DNA from: Shewanella eurypsychrophilus
Lineage (GTDB): Bacteria; Pseudomonadota; Gammaproteobacteria; Enterobacterales; Shewanellaceae
Direction: 5' to 3'
Length of the DNA stretch: 64,000 nt
Assembly: GCF_007004545.3 (NCBI RefSeq)
Contig: NZ_CP045503.2
Location: forward strand, 1,148,501 to 1,212,500
How positions within the stretch are numbered: position 1 is the stretch's first letter; each line of letters begins with the position of its first letter. Both the position numbers and the translations under genes were made by a program. Below, piece after piece: positions 56,895 to 64,000 of the stretch. Under the pieces are notes generated by a model that worked only from the letters and a program-made list of their open reading frames with translations, was not told the origin of the DNA and did no database searches.

Positions 56895-59816
56895 TTAACC
56901 TTCCGCTTCTAGCTTAGCCAGCTCTGCTTTCTGTTCAGTTAGCTTTTCGATATCACGCTGATACTCAGCCTGCTTAGCACGTTCTTTCTCAATCACGGCA
57001 GCAGGGGCTTTAGCCACGAAGCCTTGATTAGATAGCTTACCTTCAATGCGCTTATACTCACCGGCGGCTTTCTCAAGCAGCTTATCGATACGGGTAACTT
57101 CCTTCGCGACGTCGATAAGACCCGCCATTGGGATAAGTAGCTCCATATCACCAATTAACTGAGTGGTCGACATCGGGGCGACATCGTCTTCAGACATAAT
57201 AGTGATAGTCTCAAGTTTTGCCAGTGTGGTGAAGAAAGTCTGGTTCGCTTCAAGACGAGACCTGTCTTTGTAGCTCACGCCACGTAGCAAGGCATTAAGC
57301 GGCTTAGATGGTGCAATATTCAGTTCGGCGCGTATGTTACGTACCGCAGTGATCACTTGCTTAACCCACTCAAGATCTTCCATTGCCTCGGCATCAACTT
57401 TGTCAGCTTGATATTGTGGGAACTCAGCCAACATCAGTGTATCGCCTTCGACACCAGCGAGAGGCTGTACACGCTTCCAGATGGTCTCAGTGATATAAGG
57501 CATCATTGGGTGCATCAGGCGCTGCATCTTCTCGAGTACAGTGACTAAGGTGTGTCGAGTACCACGAAGCTGAGCTTCAGTACCACTTTGCATCACAGGC
57601 TTAGTTAACTCTAAGTACCAGTCACAGAACTGGTTCCAGGTGAACTCATAGATAGTATTAGCCGCTAAGTCGAAGCGGTAGTTTTCCATGTGCTCATCAT
57701 AGGTTTTCACTGTTTCATTGAACAAGCTGATGATCCAGCGATCCGCGAGTGACAGCTCCATTACGCCTGGCTTGCCATCAACAAGAAGTTGACCACAATC
57801 TAACGCTTCGCCAACTGCATCGTCAGCGGCATCTTCAACCTGCACTTCTGTGTTCATCAGTACGTAGCGCGATGCGTTCCAGATCTTATTACAGAAACTG
57901 CGGTAACCATCGAGACGCTTCATGTCCCAGCTGATATCACGGCCTGTTGATGCCATAGAGGCAAGTGTGAAACGCAGGGCATCGGTACCATGGGCTTCGA
58001 TGCCATCGGCAAACTCTTTACGGGTGCTCTTCTCAATTTTTGCCGCCAGTTTTGGCTGCATCATGTTGCCAGTACGCTTAGTCACTAAAGACTCAAGATC
58101 GATACCGTCAATCATATCTAATGGGTCAAGTACGTTGCCCTTAGACTTAGACATCTTGTTACCGACTTCATCACGGATAAGGCCAGTAACGTATACCGTT
58201 TTAAATGGCACTTGTGGTTTACCGTTTTCATCTTTGATGAAATGCATGGTCATCATGATCATACGGGCAACCCAGAAGAAGATGATGTCGAAACCTGTAA
58301 CTAATACATCCGTTGGGTGGAAGGCTTTTAGCTCTTCGGTATTCTTCGGCCAGCCCAGTGTTGAGAAGGTCCAAAGTGCTGAGCTAAACCAGGTATCGAG
58401 GACATCGTTGTCTTGGCGAAGAACCACAGAATCATCAAGCTTGTGCTTAGCGCGCACCTCGCTTTCATCGCGGCCAACGTAGACTTTACCGGCTTCATCA
58501 TACCAAGCTGGGATACGATGTCCCCACCAAAGCTGACGTGAGATACACCAATCGTTAATGTCACGCATCCACGAGTTGTACATGTTCTCATATTGCTGTG
58601 GCACAAACTTAATATCGCCATTATCAACCGCTTCCATGGCTGTTTTCGCCATAGGTGCAACTGACACATACCATTGGTCGGTCAGTAATGGCTCAATCAC
58701 CACGCCTGAACGATCGCCATAAGGCACTTTTAATCCGTGTGGGTCGATTTTACCCAGTAGACCTAAGGTATCTAACTCGGCAACCACGGCTTTACGTGCT
58801 TCGAAACGGTCTAGGCCAGCGTAACGCTCAGGTAAGCTGCTATCTAATTCGTTATTTTCTGTGCCATCTGTATTGACGATTTCAGCATTTGAGCGGATAG
58901 CCGCATCAAAGGTCAAAATGTTGTACATAGGTAGTGCATGGCGCTTACCGACTTCGTAATCGTTAAAGTCGTGTGCAGGAGTGATCTTTACACAACCTGT
59001 ACCGAATTCCATATCAACGTAATCGTCAGCAACGATAGGAATAAGACGGTTTACAATCGGTAGGTGGATAAACTTGCCAATCAATGATGCATAACGCTCA
59101 TCATCTGGATGAACCGCTACTGCACTGTCACCTAACATGGTTTCAGGACGCGTGGTGGCGATCTCTAAGTAATCTTTGCCATCGCTCGTTAATGCACCAT
59201 CTGCTAATGGGTAGCGGAAATGCCACATGCTGCCTTGCTTTTCTTTGTTCTCAACTTCGAGATCTGAGATGGCAGTGTGTAGGGTGGGATCCCAGTTAAC
59301 CAGACGCTTACCGCGGTAGATAAGGTCATCTTCATACAAACGAACGAAAACTTCCTGAACCGCTTCAGACATGCCTTCGTCCATGGTGAAACGCTCGCGA
59401 TCCCAATCTACAGAAGCGCCGAGACGACGTAACTGCTTAGTGATGGTGCCGCCGGACTCTTTTTTCCAGTCCCATATTCTGTCTATAAACTTTTCACGTC
59501 CAAGATCATGGCGTGTCTTGCCTTCTTCGGCAGCCACTTTGCGTTCAACCAACATTTGAGTTGCGATACCCGCATGGTCGGTACCGACCTGCCAAAGGGT
59601 ATTTTTACCCTTCATACGCTGATAACGCGTCAGGGTATCCATAATCGTATCTTGGAAGGCATGACCCATATGCAGACTACCCGTCACATTTGGTGGCGGG
59701 ATCATGATGCAATAGTTGCCTTTGGACTCGTCGCCATGTGGCTTGAAGTAACCTTTCTCTTCCCAGCTTTGGTAAAGAGATTGTTCTATAGACTGCGGGT
59801 TATATGTTTTTTCCAT
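56895..59816 (-). CDS. valS: Valyl-tRNA synthetase
   Basis: A 973-residue class I synthetase, slightly longer than E. coli ValS (951). The HIGH motif is [14 protein letters not shown] and the KMSKS motif [14 protein letters not shown]. The editing domain ([17 protein letters not shown]) and C-terminal coiled-coil arm ([20 protein letters not shown]) are complete. The stop is followed by a near repeat of the last 12 bases (GCGGAAGGTTAA then GCAGAAGGTTAA). It follows holC by 15 bp. Confidence 0.98.
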   Translation of the reverse strand: MEKTYNPQSIEQSLYQSWEEKGYFKPHGDESKGNYCIMIPPPNVTGSLHMGHAFQDTIMDTLTRYQRMKGKNTLWQVGTDHAGIATQMLVERKVAAEEGKTRHDLGREKFIDRIWDWKKESGGTITKQLRRLGASVDWDRERFTMDEGMSEAVQEVFVRLYEDDLIYRGKRLVNWDPTLHTAISDLEVENKEKQGSMWHFRYPLADGALTSDGKDYLEIATTRPETMLGDSAVAVHPDDERYASLIGKFIHLPIVNRLIPIVADDYVDMEFGTGCVKITPAHDFNDYEVGKRHALPMYNILTFDAAIRSNAEIVNTDGTENNELDSSLPERYAGLDRFEARKAVVAELDTLGLLGKIDPHGLKVPYGDRSGVVIEPLLTDQWYVSVAPMAKTAMEAVDNGDIKFVPQQYENMYNSWMRDINDWCISRQLWWGHRIPAWYDEAGKVYVGRDESEVRAKHKLDDSVVLRQDNDVLDTWFSSALWTFSTLGWPKNTEELKAFHPTDVLVTGFDIIFFWVARMIMMTMHFIKDENGKPQVPFKTVYVTGLIRDEVGNKMSKSKGNVLDPLDMIDGIDLESLVTKRTGNMMQPKLAAKIEKSTRKEFADGIEAHGTDALRFTLASMASTGRDISWDMKRLDGYRSFCNKIWNASRYVLMNTEVQVEDAADDAVGEALDCGQLLVDGKPGVMELSLADRWIISLFNETVKTYDEHMENYRFDLAANTIYEFTWNQFCDWYLELTKPVMQSGTEAQLRGTRHTLVTVLEKMQRLMHPMMPYITETIWKRVQPLAGVEGDTLMLAEFPQYQADKVDAEAMEDLEWVKQVITAVRNIRAELNIAPSKPLNALLRGVSYKDRSRLEANQTFFTTLAKLETITIMSEDDVAPMSTTQLIGDMELLIPMAGLIDVAKEVTRIDKLLEKAAGEYKRIEGKLSNQGFVAKAPAAVIEKERAKQAEYQRDIEKLTEQKAELAKLEAEG

Positions 59817-59831
59817 GGGAGCTAGTATTTC

Positions 59832-60302
59832 TCAAACTAAATTAAGTGGTTGTTTCGCTAAGTCTTGAGTGCTTAATGTCACTCCAAGGCTCTTGTACTG
59901 GCGGTAACGATCGCGGGCGATCGTCTTGAAACCAGTATCATTGGCAACGAAATCGATAATCTGACCAAAGTTTACCGCAAATGAGGGTACTTGGTCTGCA
60001 AGATTAATCAGAAGATGGCGATTTTTATTGGGCCCCAGGTTATCGAAGCCGATTTCAACGGGCGCACCAGTCGTCGGCCCTTCACCTTTGAGGTTGTGGG
60101 GCACAAAGGAATTAGGCTCAAACTGCCATAACAGTTCATCGACAGCATAAGCCTGCTCTCTATCCTGGGTATGGATATAAACCAGCTGCTGATGTACATA
60201 TGCATCTTGCGCAAGTTCACAAGCAAGTCGATGGACCTGTTCAGTCGCCTCTGTGGGGCTATTAGCCTCAGCAGGCATCACATAAAATAGGGCATTTGGC
60301 AT
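59832..60302 (-). CDS. holC: DNA polymerase III chi subunit
   Basis: A 156-residue protein. MPNALFYVMPAEANSPTEAT, then LLWQFEPNSFVPHNL and NLADQVPSFAVNFGQIIDFV are the HolC pattern. Chi links SSB to the clamp loader through psi. The order holC-valS is normal; pepA, which usually precedes them, is missing and is replaced by repeat-rich DNA. Confidence 0.93.
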   Translation of the reverse strand: MPNALFYVMPAEANSPTEATEQVHRLACELAQDAYVHQQLVYIHTQDREQAYAVDELLWQFEPNSFVPHNLKGEGPTTGAPVEIGFDNLGPNKNRHLLINLADQVPSFAVNFGQIIDFVANDTGFKTIARDRYRQYKSLGVTLSTQDLAKQPLNLV

Positions 60303-60467
60303 AGTTAGGATCAGTTAGGTTTATTTTACTGTCGAAGGGAGGGATTTTACACTAAAAGGAGGTTAGTTATCAGCCTCTTTTTTGTAGCTTTTGACTTTGT
60401 TTTATCTCATTGGAGGTTTGTTGCTGCGTTAACCTTTAATCATACGAATTGCTTGCAGCAGGCTTAT

Positions 60468-60557
60468 GTGCAAACGCTTCTGTGACACGCTATGAATATA
60501 TCCCTATACGCTCTGCGATTTCATCCCTGAAATCGAAGGTCACAGCCGCGTTTACAC
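60468..60557 (-). repeat. Structured 90-nt cloverleaf repeat, copy C
   Basis: Read on the minus strand: P1 GTGTAAACGC/GCGTTTGCAC, P2 CTGTGAC/GTCACAG, P3 CGATTTCA-GGGA-TGAAATCG, P4 TATA-GGGA-TATA. Joining segments are GG, CTT, CAGAGCG, TTCATAGCGT and AA. Copy A (62650-62739) has the same lengths throughout and about nine compensated pair changes. There is no coding potential or tRNA features. The type is unknown: structured RNA or a DNA cruciform repeat. Confidence 0.85.
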
Positions 60558-60672
60558 CTGGTTATCTGTTTCTTCGATTTTAGTCGCACGGAAGTCAAAA
60601 TCCTTCAGGTGAGGCGCATGGCTTATAGTAAATACAGACTCTACTTATTCTAAAAACTGAACAAAAGCGATT

Positions 60673-60778
60673 CACCACGGAGAACACGGAGGGCACGGAG
60701 AAAGGCAACTGCTAAAGCCTTTGTAGGTCTTCATCTTTACCTCCGTGTTCTTCGTGAAAGCGGAGCGCTCCGTGGTGG
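60673..60778. repeat. CACCACGGAG inverted-repeat element
   Basis: Outer arms CACCACGGAG (60673-60682) and CTCCGTGGTG (60769-60778), inner arms AACACGGAGG (60683-60692) and CCTCCGTGTT (60740-60749). The right side carries about 19 unpaired bases between inner and outer arms. From memory, similar CCACGGAG-type repeats occur in many unrelated bacteria; this needs a search. It has no gene. The rest of 60303-60883 holds copy C of the cloverleaf and nothing else I recognise. Confidence 0.75.
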
Positions 60779-60883
60779 TATTACGTTTGGAGAAAGTTAT
60801 GTTTATCCTATCGGAACTACTAAAACTTCAATTAAATATTACTCTGACCCAATTTGTTCATTTACCATTAATTGTATTCATTT

Positions 60884-61186
60884 TTAAGTTTCTAATGAAC
60901 ACTGAACTCTTTGGATGTTTTTTATACCTAACTGCATTTTTACTTTGGCCGATGTGTTTGCCGAATGAACCAAAATTACAGGTGGCTTGAAGCCTGAAGT
61001 GTAAACCGCTTCTTCAATCCATAGCACTACATCATAACCAGTGCCGCGTTCATCATCTCCCAAATCATGATCAAGGCTGATAATAGAAACCTTTCCTGTT
61101 TTTAATACCTCAACAGCCTCACTTGGCCAGTAAACCCTTGTCCAGCCAAAGGGAGTTTCACGTTCGTCATCGAGATAGACTTTCAT
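60884..61186 (-). CDS. cREC-type receiver-like protein (cyclic-phosphate processing family)
   Basis: A 100-residue protein. KVYLDDERETPFGW, then SLDHDLGDDERGTGYDVVLW and VILVHSANTSAKVKM match the short receiver-like cREC family, proposed from gene neighbourhoods to act on cyclic phosphate ends of RNA or nucleotides. It keeps the acidic DD and DHD motifs. The C-terminal 12 residues (IQRVQCSLET) differ from the usual end. It sits in accessory DNA with no RNA ligase or kinase beside it. Confidence 0.7.
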   Translation of the reverse strand: MKVYLDDERETPFGWTRVYWPSEAVEVLKTGKVSIISLDHDLGDDERGTGYDVVLWIEEAVYTSGFKPPVILVHSANTSAKVKMQLGIKNIQRVQCSLET

Positions 61187-61353
61187 AGTTTTTTCTTAAA
61201 TTATTATTCAAATAGCTATCGATTAAGTCATTATCTATGAACATCGCAATAGAAATAAATTTGTTGCACCTTATCCAGTTGAAGTAATGTTCAGCATAGC
61301 GTATGCCTGTATATTTATAGTTAATTTAAAACTATTCGATAGTGGTTATTAAT

Positions 61354-61629
61354 TTATCTAATTGACGTTATTTGCTTTAAAGAAAACTCAATCGATATTC
61401 TTTCGCTGTTGAATTCATCAGTTTTTTCAAAATTTTTATGACCTTTACCATGTATGGTTCTAATATGTCCGTTCGGGTAAGTTATCTGATAGTTCATAGC
61501 GATCCCTTTTCCTGTATTTCCGAAGCGCACCGTTGCTCCCTGGAATCCACGCATATTTTTTAGCACCTCATTAATATAAAGGGCAGGCATTTTCGATAAC
61601 ATTTCTAAAGTAATATTTAAGTGGTTCAT
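61354..61629 (-). CDS. Hypothetical protein (91 residues)
   Basis: It begins at the base after the stop of the 126-residue gene, so the two are translated together. MNHLNITLEMLSKMPALYIN is helical; the middle (GATVRFGNTGKGIAMNYQIT) and the end look like beta strands. Basic and His-rich (IRTIHGKGHKNFEK). I recognise no family. A small nucleic-acid-binding or toxin/antitoxin role is possible but unsupported. Confidence 0.5.
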   Translation of the reverse strand: MNHLNITLEMLSKMPALYINEVLKNMRGFQGATVRFGNTGKGIAMNYQITYPNGHIRTIHGKGHKNFEKTDEFNSERISIEFSLKQITSIR

Positions 61630-62010
61630 TTACTTTTCTCCTTTAAGGGTAAAGCGTGTAGCAGTAACAAAAATAGGATTTTTAATAAGTTCCTTATCTT
61701 CAATGTAAGCGAGCTTTACTCCTTTCTGTTTAATTTTATATCCTTCAATTTCCATTATTTTTGACATAAAGTTTCCACACATTTGTTTATATTGGTCTCT
61801 CCTTTTTTTGTCAGTTGTTGGTTGAAAAACATCTAAGTTTTGCAACTCAGGTGTAAGAGCTTCAAGGGCTGGTCGACGTAGGTAAGTTGCTACTTTTACT
61901 TTAACAATGCTCTCCGGTAAAGTAAGGATTTTCCAGATTTGTTGAGCTTCCTCTTCTTTGCTTAGCGCTTTAAATTGTGGGCTTGGAGAGCATACATATT
62001 GTTTCTTCAT
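61630..62010 (-). CDS. Hypothetical protein (126 residues)
   Basis: MKKQYVCSPSPQFKALSKEE then a helical region and a very basic segment (PTTDKKRRDQYKQMCGNFMS). Acid and base residues alternate through the C-terminal half. There is no recognised family. The start codon is 8 bp from a perfect 14-bp inverted repeat (62018-62059) that contains its likely ribosome-binding site. It is the first gene of a two-gene unit. Base composition is lower in GC than in housekeeping neighbours, consistent with acquired DNA. Confidence 0.5.
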   Translation of the reverse strand: MKKQYVCSPSPQFKALSKEEEAQQIWKILTLPESIVKVKVATYLRRPALEALTPELQNLDVFQPTTDKKRRDQYKQMCGNFMSKIMEIEGYKIKQKGVKLAYIEDKELIKNPIFVTATRFTLKGEK

Positions 62011-62017
62011 TACGATT

Positions 62018-62059
62018 CCTATTATGACACCTGTCGATTTTGACTGGTGTCATAATAGG
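62018..62059 (-). promoter_or_regulatory. Perfect 14-bp inverted repeat covering the ribosome-binding site
   Basis: CCTATTATGACACC (62018-62031) and GGTGTCATAATAGG (62046-62059) with 14 bases between. On the minus strand the second arm ends TAATAGG, followed by AATCGTA and the ATG of the 126-residue gene. In RNA the hairpin would hide the AGG site. It may also be a DNA operator. Confidence 0.75.
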
Positions 62060-62358
62060 ATTGGTGAGAGGGGGGAGCAAGCTACTCAGCTTGAGCTTGT
62101 GATCTGGGTAGCAGGTTTCACGCTGTCAATAATGACTAGATATTAAATATTTGAAATGTTAGGTAGCGATTTGATATTTTTTGAACGCTATTTAACCGTA
62201 TTAATAATTGTTTGCCAGTAGTTATAGTCAATTAATAAGTAGGAGTAGAATCAATTTATTAAATATTGCCTTTCGCTACCCCTTATTGTATCTGTCTTCG
62301 GTAGTTTCAGTTCGAAGAGAGTACCTGCTTGTTAATAGCCAAGCGTAGATGCGGGTGC

Positions 62359-62440
62359 GACCTTCAAACACTCTTCCCAACAACCAGCCCCGCCAAATGA
62401 ACCAAAACAAAAAATGTCTCCAAGCTTCATTCGAAGTTGG
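62359..62440 (+). repeat. Second repeat family, copy 1
   Basis: It starts GACCTTCAAACAC (62359-62371) and ends at a hairpin, CTTC-ATTC-GAAG with flanking CCAA/TTGG (62420-62440). It also shares GCCAAATGAACCAAA with copy 3. Copies 2 and 3 have the same start and the same CTTCATTCGAAG end. Confidence 0.7.
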
Positions 62441-62455
62441 CCACTAATTTGCTGT

Positions 62456-62587
62456 TAGAGCTGTTTTTGATAGATCCCTTCAGCGTCATCGGCGAGCTCA
62501 AAGCCGATGTTGAATAGGTACTCTTTGTGTTCTACGGTTGCCGCTTTTGCGATGAGGGTATTCACTCCACGCTGTTTAATCTCATCG
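62456..62587 (-). pseudogene. Truncated duplicate of the YgjV-like gene 3' end
   Basis: 132 bp identical to 63284-63415 except for two bases, offset 828 bp. It covers the last 43 or so codons of the intact gene at 63283-63903 and cuts off where a GAGCAAAGGGGTC tandem pair begins (62586 on). There is no start or upstream part. It is recent, given the near identity. Confidence 0.9.
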
Positions 62588-62649
62588 AGCAAAGGGGTCG
62601 AGCAAAGGGGTCGGAGCGAATAAGGTCAAACCTTCTTGTAAATCCACAA

Positions 62650-62739
62650 GTGTAGATACGGCTGCGAGCTTCCAAATCAGGGATGATTTGGCAGAGCTTC
62701 CATGGATGGACTTGCAGCGTCTCGCAGAAGCATCTGCAT
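62650..62739 (+). repeat. Structured 90-nt cloverleaf repeat, copy A
   Basis: P1 GTGTAGATAC/GCATCTGCAT, P2 CTGCGAG/CTCGCAG, P3 CCAAATCA-GGGA-TGATTTGG, P4 TCCA-TGGA-TGGA. Joining segments are GG, CTT, CAGAGCT, CTTGCAGCGT and AA. Every length equals copy C, while paired bases differ in compensating fashion. P1 has one A-C mismatch and two G-T pairs. Confidence 0.85.
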
Positions 62740-62777
62740 AGCCCCCGCTGGGAAGCGTTAGGTTGCCATGAAAGTAC

Positions 62778-62879
62778 GACTTTCAAACACACAGTCCAAC
62801 AAATGCTGGATTCCGGCTCAAAAGCTCTGCCGGAAAGACGGTCGTATCAACGAAAATGTAATAGACCTTCATTCGAAGG
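62778..62879 (+). repeat. Second repeat family, copy 2
   Basis: It starts GACTTTCAAACAC (62778-62790) and ends with hairpin CCTTC-ATTC-GAAGG (62866-62879). The middle differs from copies 1 and 3. It lies between cloverleaf copies A and B. Confidence 0.65.
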
Positions 62880-62963
62880 CTAGCAAACTTTGGGGCAGAA
62901 ACGAGCTAGCCACACAACCAGAAACACTAAATTCCAAGAGAGACTATTCTTGTAAATCAGCAA

Positions 62964-63154
62964 GTGTAGATGCAGCTGCGAGCTTCGATTTCAGGGCCAA
63001 AAATGTTCCATACATTTTTCGGCATTTCCCACATCCGTGTGGGTCAGATGAAATCGCAGAGCCCACAGGGCCAATTTTATTCCATACAAAATTTGGCATT
63101 TCCTCCATCCGTGGAGGTCAGAGTGCTTGCGGCGACTCGCAGAACCTTCTCAAA
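62964..63154 (+). repeat. Cloverleaf repeat, copy B, with inserts in both tetraloops
   Basis: P2 (CTGCGAG 62976-62982 / CTCGCAG 63136-63142) and P3 arms (CGATTTCA 62986-62993 / TGAAATCG 63049-63056) are kept. The loop of P3 is enlarged to 55 nt and that of P4 to about 54 nt by a shared module. Each module has a TTCCATA-loop hairpin then a TCCG-loop hairpin (CCCACA/TGTGGG in one, CCTCCA/TGGAGG in the other). The P1 right arm is degenerate. Confidence 0.75.
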
Positions 63155-63206
63155 GAAAAGAGCGCACATACCTCGCCGGACAGGTGTTAAACAAAAATGA
63201 AGATAC

Positions 63207-63286
63207 GACCTTCAAACACACTTCCAAGTATCGAAGTAAGCCAAATGAACCAAAGTAAAAATGTATCTAGCTTCATTCGAAGCTAG
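63207..63286 (+). repeat. Second repeat family, copy 3
   Basis: It starts GACCTTCAAACAC (63207-63219) and ends with hairpin CTAGCTTC-ATTC-GAAGCTAG (63267-63286), which overlaps the stop codon of the YgjV-like gene. The last stem differs from copy 1 (CCAA/TTGG) with pairing kept. Confidence 0.7.
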
Positions 63287-63903
63287 AGCTGTTTTTGATA
63301 GATCCCTTCAGCGTCATCGGCGAGCTCAAAGCCGATGTTGAATAGGTACTCTTTGTGTTCTACGGTTGCCGCTTTTGCGATGAGGGTATTAACCCCACGC
63401 TGTTTAATCTCATCGGGGTGTGAGACAAAGTAATAATTTGCCAGTTTGAAGTCTCGATATTGTGGGGTGACATAGTCGAGCAGAATAGAGAGTTCACCCT
63501 TGTCATTATTGTTGCCAACTAATACACCGGCAATGCTGTTATCTCTTAGCATATAAAACGCTGTATTGGCCTTTCCGAGCTCACAGAGTGATGTCTGTGT
63601 CTCAATATCGGCCAGGTTTTCTGAGATAAAGTGGTCAAAATATTCAGTATTGACAGAGGCGGCAATCAGCTTGAACTGCTCATCGGTTGAATAAAATTTC
63701 CATAAATAATATACGTTTATTCCTGCTATACCTAAGTTCATAAACATCGTCGGGTAAGAGTTTATAAGGTAAGCAAAGCCTGCGAAGGCAAGGCAGCCAA
63801 CTAGGTTGATCAACCTCAGTTTTTTTATTGATGTCATTGTTAGAGAAACGAGGACGATTAACGACGCCAGATAACCAAACCACTCCACCCAATTAAAATC
63901 CAT
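63283..63903 (-). CDS. YgjV-like inner-membrane protein with a C-terminal soluble domain
   Basis: A 206-residue protein. The N-terminal 75 residues hold three membrane helices (WFGYLASLIVLVSLTMTS, LINLVGCLAFAGFAYLINSY, MFMNLGIAGINVYYLWKFYS), the YgjV-type arrangement. A soluble C-terminal half (about 80-206) contains SILLDYVTPQYRDFKLANYY and resembles a degenerate GNAT fold. The role is unknown. Its last 132 bp are duplicated at 62456-62587. The 97 bases beyond the start, to the window end, hold no gene I can see. Confidence 0.65.
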   Translation of the reverse strand: MDFNWVEWFGYLASLIVLVSLTMTSIKKLRLINLVGCLAFAGFAYLINSYPTMFMNLGIAGINVYYLWKFYSTDEQFKLIAASVNTEYFDHFISENLADIETQTSLCELGKANTAFYMLRDNSIAGVLVGNNNDKGELSILLDYVTPQYRDFKLANYYFVSHPDEIKQRGVNTLIAKAATVEHKEYLFNIGFELADDAEGIYQKQL

Positions 63904-64000
63904 TTTCTATCCCTGTATGTTAGCGAACCTACTGGTAGTAACCAAACTGTTAAATACCTGCTAATTATTACTCCGGAATAAAAGCAGGGTCAAGACTCAA

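Noticed and set aside
60468..60557. Cloverleaf fold considered as a tRNA gene
   Set aside because: It has no anticodon arm of 5 bp with a 7-nt loop, no T-loop sequence and no acceptor end, and two loops are GGGA tetraloops.
62150..62770. GTTAGG motifs (62158 region and 62756) considered as integron attC sites
   Set aside because: No matching inverse core site at suitable distance and no cassette-like gene order; the repeats are better described as the cloverleaf and hairpin families.
62768..63190. Open frame of about 140 codons across the repeat cluster
   Set aside because: It runs through hairpin repeats in both families, has no ribosome-binding site or recognisable product, and repeat structure explains the sequence.

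Overview
The window reads as chromosomal DNA of a marine gammaproteobacterium, most likely Shewanella. The evidence is the lptD-surA-pdxA-rsmA-apaG-apaH block next to amgK-murU-djlA, a MipA/DUF3019/two-component cluster, an OmcA/MtrC-type multihaem lipoprotein, a SatP acetate carrier, moderate GC content, and gammaproteobacterial-style proteins throughout. No tRNA, rRNA or CRISPR array was found. The species is not determined.

Layout. 0-4.8 kb: the 5' end of ispB, divergent from rplU-rpmA-obgE, then a split ThrE-type exporter (yjjP/yjjB), folA and a DUF3718 protein. 4.9-7.2 kb: a chemoreceptor with a consensus sigma-28 promoter. 7.2-16.8 kb: outer-membrane biogenesis and housekeeping genes (lptD, surA, pdxA, rsmA, apaG, apaH) facing amgK-murU (peptidoglycan recycling) and djlA. 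16.8-26.5 kb: a small outer-membrane barrel, a 2-hydroxyacid dehydrogenase, purT, a YiaW/YiaV-type membrane pair, a DUF4136 lipoprotein, a DUF1289 protein and a translationally coupled mipA-DUF3019-response regulator-kinase operon. 26.6-32.3 kb: a LysR regulator divergent from gcdH, then an E1 alpha/beta fusion and an unusual acyltransferase. 32.3-36.8 kb: a three-protein phosphorelay with no DNA-binding output. 36.9-49 kb: acetyltransferases, small redox and regulatory genes, a pseudouridine synthase, a MITE-like repeat, a nine-haem cytochrome, an acetate carrier and a POT/MFS transporter. 49-53 kb: a giant chemoreceptor with 13 tandem HAMP units. 53-55.6 kb: a complete AMMECR1-MEMO-radical SAM set. 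55.7-60.3 kb: a secreted collar-domain protein placed between valS and a relic of the valS 3' end, then valS and holC. 60.3-64 kb: accessory DNA with a cREC protein, two unknown genes, several repeat families and a YgjV-like gene whose 3' end is duplicated.

The most striking observation is in the last region. Two 90-bp repeats, at 60468-60557 (minus) and 62650-62739 (plus), fold into the same four-helix cloverleaf, with every helix and joining segment the same length. They differ by about nine paired, compensatory substitutions. A third copy (62964-63154) keeps the central helices, and both of its GGGA tetraloops carry a related ~50-nt structured insert. This is direct evidence of selection on a nucleic-acid structure that no gene call explains.

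Other points worth attention are the acyltransferase that lacks the malonyl-binding arginine beside an orphan E1, an intrinsic terminator between rsmA and apaG, the poly-HAMP receptor, and the collar protein whose centre has been replaced by a hexanucleotide-encoded Gly-Asn repeat.
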